Below, in pieces: positions 56,103 through 64,000 of a stretch of DNA of 64,000 bases. Every line of letters starts with the position of its first letter. Within the stretch, counting starts at the first letter, position 1. Location of the stretch: assembly GCF_030272615.1 (NCBI RefSeq), contig NC_081411.1, forward strand, positions 187,371,449 through 187,435,448, written 5' to 3'. The notes beneath the pieces are model-generated. The model was not told the DNA's origin. It saw only the letters and a list, made by a program, of their open reading frames with translations, and did no database searches. The translations under genes and the position numbers were made by a program. The stretch is from Cryptomeria japonica (Eukaryota > Streptophyta > Pinopsida > Cupressales > Cupressaceae).

Positions 56103-59100
56103 TTATAAAGTGGCAAGCATGTTCACTAAAGTGGCTGCGGGAACCTTACCTTTATTACTTTGCTCAATTGTAGTAGGAAGCTTATCAGTTGTTGTGGGAT
56201 CCTTGTTTGTTGTTGTAGGAACCTCGGTAGTTGCTACAGGAACCTTTGTTTCATCCTTTTTGTCAAATTGTTGTACGAACTCCTCTTTAGTGGTCGGCTT
56301 ATGATACAAACCCAGTCGGTGACCATTCACCAAAAGCTTAAACCAAACAGGATCAATTGTGGTCAAACGAACAACTCCATTATTGAAAACTTCTTCTATC
56401 TTATATGGACCTAACCACCTGGTTTGCAGCTTCCCCATAGCATCTTTATATTTGGAATCATATAGTAGTGCCCAGTCACCTACTTTGAACTTCTTCTCTT
56501 TGATATACTTATCATGCCACTTTGCTCTCTGATTTTGAATTAGTTATGTCTGCTGGATAGTTATTTTCCTACATTCATCCAGAGCATTCAATTGTTGAAT
56601 ACGTTCTTTCTGTGCTTTAGATAATGTCATATTTAATTGCAAAGTTGTCCTTGGAGTTTTATGCTCAAATTCAATAGGCATCATTGCCACTTTTCCATAA
56701 ACCATCTCAAAAGGTGTAAAACCAATTGGTGTTTTCCAAGTTGTTCCGTATGCCCAGATTGTTTCTAAAAGCCTATGAGACCAGTCTTTTTTATGAACAG
56801 ATATTGTTTTAGTAAGAATAGCCTCAAGCTCCCTATTTGTAACTTCTACCTGCCCATTAGCTTGTGGATGATATGGAGTAGACTTCCTGTGTCTTATATT
56901 GTCTTCATTGACCAAAGCTACTACCAATGTTGAAGTAAATTGAGGTCCCTGGTCTGAGACAATCTCTCTTGGTACTCCATTTCTTGTAAATATCTCTTCA
57001 TAAAGAAACTCAACCACCTTATTATCTCTTGCATGTCACGGCATGAGCTTCCACCCATTTTGTTACATAGTCTGTACATACCAAAATGTAGGATTTGTCA
57101 TTAGAAGGTGGATCAATTGGGCCAACAAAATCTAAACCCCATTTATCAAATGGTGCTATTGATATTTGTGGGTATAATGGCATCTCATCAGATTTTGTAG
57201 GTCTTCCCATATGCTAGCATCTATCACATTTCCTTGTATATTGTGTTGCATCCTTGTGTAATGTGGGCCAATAGTATCTTGTATTTAGTACTTTGAGTGT
57301 TGTACTTTTGGTAGAAAAATGCCCTCCACATGGCTCATCATGACATGCATGCAGGATATCATATGTTTCATCTTCTCTCACAGATCTTCTCATGACTTGG
57401 TTAGGCCCAGTATAAAACAAACAATCAGCAATCCATGAGAAGTTGAAACTTTTTTCAACTAACAATCTTCTTTCTTTAGGAGAGAAGTGAATTGGCATTT
57501 TAGCAGCAGCTAAATAGTTAGCAATATCAGCATACCAGGGAGTGTGAGCTTGGATAAGAAATAAATGTTCATCTGGAAAAGCATCATCTATCACTGTAGA
57601 ATCTTCTTGTAACTGAAGTCTTGAAAGATAGTCTGCAACCACATTAGACTTCCCTGGTTTATCAACAATTGTGATATCAAATTCCTGCATCAACAATAAC
57701 CAACGAGCCAATCTACCAGTAATTGAAGGCTCATTCATGAGATATTTGATTGCAATATGATCTGTATGCACAAATATGGGATATCCTGTGAAATAGTGCA
57801 TGAATTTGTCGAGTGCATATATAACACCTAACATTTCCTTTTCAGTGATTGTGTAATTTAACTAAGGCCTTTGTAAGTTCTTGCTAATATAATATATTGC
57901 ATTTTCCAATTTGTCAATCTTTTGTCCTAACACTACCCCTAGTGCATAATCAGATGCATCTGTATGAATTTGAAATGGTAAAGACCAATTTGGACCTTTA
58001 AGAACTGGTGCTTGAGTCAAGGCATGCTTAAGCTTTAAGAAAGTTTCATTGCATGCAGAGGTCCATTTAAATTCCATATCTTTGGTAAGCAATGAATATA
58101 ATGGACTTGCAATTTTTTTGAAATCTTTGATAAACCTTCTGTAGTATCTAGCATGTCCAAGGAAACTTCTTACATCTTTTTGATTCACAAGGGCATTGAT
58201 ATGCTTAATGACTTCAATCTTTGCTGGATCCACCTGTATTCCTTTTGCGGAGATATGATGACCAAGGACTATTCCTTCCTGCATCATGATGAAGCATTTC
58301 TCACTCTTTAATGACAAACTATAGTACTCACATTGCTGCAAAACCTTTTTCAGGTTCCCCAATGCTTGTTCAAATTTAGAACCATAAGTTGTAAAGTCAT
58401 CCATATAGATTTCCATAATGTCTTGAGAAATATCAAAAAAGATACTGATCACTGCTCTTTGAAAAGTGGATGGAGCATTACACAATCCAAAAGGAAGAAC
58501 AAAATATGCATATGTGCCCCAAGGACAAGTAAATGTTGTCTTCTGTTGATCCTCTGAGGCTATCCGAATCTAATTATAACCATTGAATCCATCAAAGAAT
58601 GAAAAGTATCCTTTACCAGCCAAGGAATCCAATACCTGATCCACAAATGGTAATGGAAAATGATCTTTTCTTGTTGCTAAATTCAGGGCTCTATAATCAA
58701 CGCATACCCTCCATTTTCCTCCTTTCTTAGGGACTATGACCAAAGGTGATACCCATTGGCTATCAGAGATAGGATAGATAAACCTGACCTTTAACAACTT
58801 CTGCAATTCTTCTTTAACTATCTCCTTTAAGGCAGGATTGATTCTTCTTTGTGGCTATCTGAGTGGGCAATACTCTTCTTTTATATAGATACGGTGGGTG
58901 CAAACTATTGGACCGATCCCATGCATATCCTTGTAATCCCATGCAAAAGCATTTTTATGATATTTCAACAAGTCCACAAGGGCCTCTTTTTGAGTATCTA
59001 AAAGATCTATATTGATATTTAAACATTTATTTAAATCAACTTCTATCTTGATAGTAAGATCAATCTGGTTCAGATCAGAAAAATGAGAAGAAGATACTTC

Positions 59101-61737
59101 TTGCGGCAACAGAGTATGTAATATATCAATGGCTACAGGAAAGTCCAAACCTGCAATATTCGGAACCAACTCCTGCAATTTTTGTTCTTCTATTAACTCA
59201 TTTATTAGAATTTTATAAAGAATTGATTCTTCATTATATAATTGCATGAATGGCCCTCGAGTAATCATCATAAGGTGATTAATAGAGTCAACTCCCTCAG
59301 ATTCTTCTCCCAAAATAGGTCAAACGGCTTGTTGTTGATCAAGCTGGGGTCATGCAGGAGAATACAAGGCTAATGTTTTTGTAGAATTCCCATCTAAAAT
59401 AGTCATATCCCCTGATCTACATCCAATATATGCATCAGTTGTGGCAAGCCAAGGTCTTCCCAAAATCACTGGATATCCTCCCAATGTTGCCTTTGGAGAT
59501 AGAATCATAAAGTCTGCAGGGTATTCCCAGGAGTCCAAAATAACCACTACATCTTCAATCATACCATCAGGTCTCATTGTAGAGCTATCAACAAGTTGTA
59601 GAACTGTGGGTGTAGGCCTTAGACTATTGATTTCAAGCCGTTTCATTACTTCTCTTGTCATCACATTAATGGTTGCCCCTAAATCAATTAAAACATCTCT
59701 TATCTAGTTGCCATTAATGACTATACTTACAACAGGACTACCTGGATCAGAATATTTTGGAATTGCAACCTTGCCTAACATAATATCTGCCACTTGAGCC
59801 ATAACATGCATTGTTTGTGGGTCCTTCTTCTTCGTGCCAATTTTTTTTAGATATGCTTCTCCTAGTGCCTTACCATATATGGGAACATCTTTTATTCCTT
59901 GCAACAATGGAATTTTAACACAAATATGCTTTAGTTGATCTATAATATCAAAGCCTTGCTCTTGTTCTATGGGAAATTCCTTTTCTTGCAATCTCTGGGG
60001 AAATGGTGGTAATATCTTCTTCTGAGGTATTGCATCTGTTGGATCAGAGATTTCTTTTTCTTCTTGTACCTCGGTGATAATCGGAGGAGATGGATTAGGT
60101 AGTTTTGTCCCAGATCGAAGGTGAATATCACTTAGAGATAGAGAATAGGTTGGGTATTGACTAAGATCAGCTGAATAAGCTTCTTGTTGTTGTTGAGATT
60201 TAATATTAGGATTTGGCAGTGGTTGAGTAGGCAACTGCATTGGTTTAGGTGGGACAACAGTGGCTGCAGGAGGTTGTGGCTGCTAAATAGCCTGTTGATA
60301 ACCAGAAGATTGGGTATTCCATGGCTGACTCCCCCTCCATTGAGAAATAGGTTGTCAATTCCCTTGAAACTAACTTCCTTGACTTTGAGGTGGATACCAA
60401 TTCCCTTGTGGCTGCTACTACTGTGGCGTTTGATTACTGAAATGTTGCCCTTGACCTTGAGAACCATACCAGTTTTCATAATTACCAATATTTTGAGCAT
60501 AAGATGGTTGCCATTGGTTATTTGGTACATAAGAATTTCCACTATAACCAGAAAAAGAAATTGGATCTGGAGGCATACCTTGTCTTTGGAAATTTGGCCT
60601 TCTTTGAGCAACATAGAAGACTTGCTCATCCTCACCTTGTATTGGCTTGAAGTCAGGAACTTCCACATTTGCAACCATTTTGCATCGGCAATTCTTCTTT
60701 CACTGTCTACAATGAGGGAAAAATTCTGCAAGAAATGTATTAGATTATTCATGTTTCTTCTTAGCTACAAGTGTATCCAACTGGGTGGCCATATTATTTA
60801 TAATGTCCTCCTTAAAGTGCTTCAATAGATGGCTAAGTTCCAATCTAGAAACTCCAGTACCAGATGCTGATAAAAGTGTTCCTGGCTTGAAATGCTTGTT
60901 CTTCTTAGCAGCAGACCTGAAATACTTCTTACAAATTTGTCCTATTTCAGCCCAAGTGGACTGTGTAATTCCACCTCCTCCCATAAGATCCAAAGAATTA
61001 GTGCATTCATCACTGATTCCCCTCAAAAATATCAACTTGAGGGAATCTTCATTGAGATTACTATGTTTGGACTTTTTGACACTAAACAAGAACCTCTCCA
61101 GATAATCTTCAAGACTCTCATCTTCTTTCTGTGTCATTCTAAAGATATCATCCCCATGACAATCAGTGCCTCTACAAAAATCTTTGTATTTTGCAAGAAA
61201 CAACTATTTCATCTCATCCCATGTATTGATTGTGCTACAACCCAAGCTCATAAACCATCTCAAGGATGACTCCTTCAAGGTGGCAGGAAAAATTTTGAGT
61301 CTATGGGCATATGTAGTATAGTCAAAACTCCTACAAAGAACATCAAACTCAAACAGAAATGTGTATGGGTCCTTAGTCACCAATCCATAGAATTTAGGGA
61401 GGGAAGAAGCTGTAATGTTCTTGAGATTTGCATTATCATGTTGATCAGATATGGGGAACTCAAATGTTGGGTCTGGTTGTGGTGGTGGATTATTTCCACC
61501 AGGAGGTGGGTTTCCTTGCATTGGACTTATGGGGGTTGTTACTATATGAAATTCTTCTTCTTCAGATCCAAAGAGGAAATGAAGACTACCTTCTGGGAAT
61601 TTAGATTTAGGGTGATTCAAATTCTCTGGGGTTTGATAAAGTTCAACAAAAGGATTTATATCTGAGGAATTATTTTCTGCATGATTAGGATGACTGGATA
61701 GAAATCTACTTAGGACATCTCTTCTTCGTCTATGCAT
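56103..61737 (-). pseudogene. Athila-like gag-pol polyprotein, broken by stops
   Basis: Gag starts at ATG 61737 (HRRRRDVL) and contains FYGLVTKDPYTFLFEFDVLC. Protease reads VLIDLGATINVM (Asp near 59684); DLG instead of DSG is usual for Athila-type proteases. RT has WVSPLVIVPKKGGKWRVCVD, FDGFNGYN and YMDD (58396-58407). RNase H has IHTDASDYALG. Integrase has CHDEPCGGHFSTKSTT..KCDRC, then [19 protein letters not shown] and HPQANGQVEVTNRELE, so the DDE residues are kept. A Thr/Pro-rich tail ends at 56103. Frame is constant from 61737 to about 57030, where one shift occurs beside two TAA codons. Stops are near 61204, 60745, 60420 (two), 60372, 60286, 59704, 59348, 59322, 58857, 58571, 57861, 57212 and 56543. 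Confidence 0.95.
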
Positions 61738-61838
61738 GCAGATTCATGAAATTTTTCGAACACTCAAGTATGCCAAAAAAATAATTAACTGAAAATTGAA
61801 AAGATAATAACCATAACAGGTTCTTAGTTTGACACCAT

Positions 61839-61856
61839 CCCCCGACAACGGCGCCA
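61839..61856 (-). promoter_or_regulatory. Athila-like primer binding site (tRNA-Asp)
   Basis: On minus TGGCGCCGTTGTCGGGGG, four bases after the 5' LTR. The Athila/Tat consensus as I know it is TGGCGCCGTTGCCGGGGA, complementary to tRNA-Asp. Confidence 0.9.
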
Positions 61857-61860
61857 AAAA

Positions 61861-63143
61861 TGTTCACCCCAACAATAAGAATAATAACTCTAATTGAAGT
61901 CTCAATCCGAAGTTTGGACATTCATTTGGTAAAGTCACTATTTCCATAGCTAGTGTTCATTTGATTGTCAACCCAGGGACATAGTACTTGAAATGGATCT
62001 GTACTATATATGCACTAAGTTCCTACAATAGCTATTCTGCATTACTGCAATAACTAACATTATGCGGAAAAAGGTAAACAAGAATGGAAACTATGGAAAG
62101 GCTATAGGAAAATTTCTGAATAAATTCATAAAAGCAATGTTGGATAAATTCAATATGGATAAATAGAAAATACTCTATTCTGGCTTGGCTACAGGAACAA
62201 TCAGTGGATCTGTTTTCAGTGGCTGCAGGAACAGTCAACACGAGAACTTCTATTGCAGCTTAAGGAAAGAAAACTAATTTTAACGAACATATAGGATCAC
62301 TCACCAAGTGGGACCCCTTGGATGAGTGATACCAGGCTTCCCGAAAACAACTCTTAACATATCAAAATAACATAACTTTATTCATTGCTTTCTGAAAGTG
62401 ATTACATAGTTTTAATATGAAAAAGAAAGTCAAGAATGATTATCAAAAATCCTCTGTCCAATTCTTCTTTCTTCTGGCTAGCTAACCCTGAGAAGAAGAA
62501 GAGTTTCTTATTAAAAAGAAATTAACTATAATAGACAACACAAATCACGCCCAGAAGAAGAGGCGAATGATTGACCTATAGAAGAGATAACTAGAGCTAT
62601 GATGCAGGAAATGTGGATCTAAACCAAACCACAATCATTGCATGTCATGGCGGTATTTGCAAATTCAATGCCCACTGAAGTTAGACATTGGTAGTGTCGC
62701 TTGACTGCTCCGCTAATGTCATCCCTTACGCTTGCTCAGCTCTTCTACAGTTTGATCTTCAATTATCTCTTACATATCCTTCCCTTCATCAGGTGTGATA
62801 GGAGAATATCCACCACAGCATCATTTATTACCTGCACTACAACAGAAATAACATATAAGTACATACATACACATTTTATTTAATTAACACATCTATTAAT
62901 TCACATATGATATTTCCCTAAATAATCCACATGGCAACAGGAATAAATCACATGGCTGCAGGAATAAATGACATGGCTGCAGGAATAGACTGGAAAAGAT
63001 AAAACATGATTTAATAAGTTCAGGTTTAACATATGGAATACATATAGTCAAGTTCCAATACATCACTACTACTATGCAAACCAAAAGGTAACAAAAACCC
63101 AAGAGTTTTGAAGATAAAAATATGACAAAGTCTCAACTCATCA
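61861..63143 (-). repeat. Athila-like 5' LTR (1,283 bp)
   Basis: On plus it runs TGTTCACCCC to TCATCA. It is uninterrupted and serves as template to delimit the split left LTR. It contains three 21-base repeats at 62929-62993. Confidence 0.95.
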
Positions 63144-63148
63144 TTTAT

Positions 63149-64000
63149 CATAAATGAAACTCTCGGTTTTGGGAAGAGACAACGGGCATTTGATATCCTG
63201 GTAGGAAGGCAACTAAAACAATCTATTGCGAGTTTGGGTAGTCAGTGAGATGAAAAAGTATGGGGTTAATTTAAGGCATTCCGGAAGGCTATGAATTCTA
63301 GGGAGAGGGTTCCAAAGCAAATTATTGAGAAATACTCAACCGAGATATGCTTCATGGTTAAGAAAGATGAAACTTTAATGGAATATCAAGCTCGGGAAGA
63401 TATGGATTGAAGAGATGGGTTATGGAGTTGATGCATAGATTCTAGATGCTTATGCACAGTTGCTAATTAATGCACCTATTGATGAATTTAAGAAAAACTT
63501 TGGTACTGCTAAGAAGAAAAAGAAAGAGGTTGAAACTAAGTTTAACTAGAAGAAGAGGGAGAAGCAACGGGGAAAGGCAGACAAATTTATGGAACACGTA
63601 TCTCAGGACATCAAGGCATTAATCGATGTTGTTCTAGAAAAAAGAAGAAAGAGGAAAGAACCAAATATTTTTATTGGTCCCATTCCATCAGAAACTAAAT
63701 CTGATGATGACACACCCTTAGCATTTAAGAGGGTATTGAGGAAGAAAGGAGAAGAGACTAAGGTAGAAGCTAGGAAGCAACCAGTTAGGAAAGTTACAAT
63801 CAGGGTACCAACACAGAAACGAGCTCCTAAGGAAACACCTTCTGCCCCATCCTATACTAGAAGAAGAAAGAAGATGGATGACATTGATCTTGCACTTGTA
63901 TCTAGTAATGTAACTCTTATTTCACCCAAGACTTGTGCAAAATTGGTTGATGAAATAACTAAAGATGGTATGTTGAAGAATGTACAATTCTATTATGAGC
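63149..64000 (+). pseudogene. H ORF2, second part, running off the window
   Basis: Directly after the TSD the reading resumes as NETLGFGKRQRAFDILVGRQ, matching E (GFDILVGKQL). Further matches are EICFMVKKDE and WIEEMGYGVDA. Stops lie near 63250 and 63270, at about 63436 and at 63547 (TAG); one frame change lies near 63385. From 63550 the frame is open for 150 codons to the window edge: Lys/Arg-rich text (EKRRKRKEP, TRRRKKMDD) then CAKLVDEITKDGMLKNVQFY, which aligns with KLLSEITEDGKLKNI in E. The basic cluster sits where E has PKKKRKV. No pol motif. Confidence 0.82.

Larger units (their letters stand above)
46689..63143 (-). mobile_element. Athila-like Ty3/gypsy retrotransposon, 16.5 kb including nested insertions
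   Basis: Minus-strand element with a perfect TSD, TTTAT (46684-46688 and 63144-63148). Both LTRs measure 1,283 bp once the nested insert and its TSD are removed from the left one. The primer site is complementary to tRNA-Asp, as in Athila/Tat elements. Gag-pol lies at 61737-56103, with an additional ORF between integrase and the 3' LTR in the env-like position. The gag-pol frame is kept over about 4.7 kb and is broken by stops only. It landed inside H ORF2, and joining the flanks restores that reading frame (LMLFI then NET). Confidence 0.96.
43472..64000 (+). mobile_element. H: second pol-less element, homologous to E, split by an Athila-like gypsy and cut by the window end
   Basis: A 5' LTR, primer site, leader motif, coiled-coil plus zinc-knuckle ORF1, spacer and ORF2 follow in the same order as in E. 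ORF2 is interrupted at 46688 by the gypsy with TSD TTTAT and resumes at 63149. The two elements are clearly homologous in protein but diverged, and the LTR is longer than in E (904 vs 781 bp). The 3' LTR lies beyond the window, so the absence of pol in H is shown only as far as ORF2. Confidence 0.88.

Noticed and set aside
60184..60828. 214-codon plus-strand ORF, very Leu/Arg/Trp-rich
   Set aside because: It is the antisense of the Gln/Pro/Asn-rich gag region of the Athila-like element.

Overview
This window is repeat DNA from a large plant genome. I found no convincing host gene, tRNA, rRNA or CRISPR array. Everything I could assign is LTR-retrotransposon sequence: Ty1/copia elements with the plant signature of long LTRs, an initiator-Met tRNA primer site and AAAGGGGGAGAT-type polypurine tracts; Ty3/gypsy elements of a chromovirus type and an Athila-like type; solo LTRs; and a class of elements without any pol gene. 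The density of old, mutated, nested insertions and the AT-rich base composition suggest a seed plant with a very large genome. A gymnosperm is my best guess, but that is inference and the species cannot be read from this sequence.

Layout. 1-6212: a decayed copia element (C1) whose 5' LTR is cut by the window edge. 6213-6951: an LTR remnant of another copia. 6952-14680: a full-length chromovirus-like gypsy (G1) with target-site duplication (TSD) ATTAT. 14686-15119: unassigned. From 15120 to at least 42438: a minus-strand copia-type element (A/B) with about 3.3 kb LTRs. It is broken by a 3.2 kb TG..CA insertion at 15150-18348 (TSD AGGGG), by the best-preserved copia in the window (C3, 21927-29502), by a short-LTR gypsy (G2, 30224-32955), by the pol-less element E (33946-40662, minus, TSD CACTC), and at its right end by a small-LTR copia (C4, from 42439). 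From 43472 to the window end: a second, diverged pol-less element (H, plus). H is split by an Athila-like gypsy (46689-63143, minus, TSD TTTAT). The left LTR of that gypsy is split by a 5.2 kb element (47874-53036, TSD CATAT), which is itself split by a solo LTR (50715-51600, minus, TSD TAGTC). Taken together this suggests a nest up to six elements deep.

How the parts work together. C1, C3, G1, G2 and the Athila-like element once encoded gag, protease, reverse transcriptase, RNase H and integrase (G2 is cut off inside RT); all now carry stops or frameshifts. E and H encode none of the pol enzymes. They encode a coiled-coil protein with four CCHC zinc knuckles (ORF1) and a second protein of roughly 1,100 residues (ORF2) with a basic region and a C-terminal coiled coil. 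E and H share with the autonomous copias C1 and C3 the primer site, a leader motif just downstream of it, the polypurine module, and a variable-sequence hairpin with a C-rich loop at the LTR 3' end. The simplest reading is a non-autonomous family mobilised in trans by the copia elements. That family, with the shared cis-signals, is the most interesting content here.
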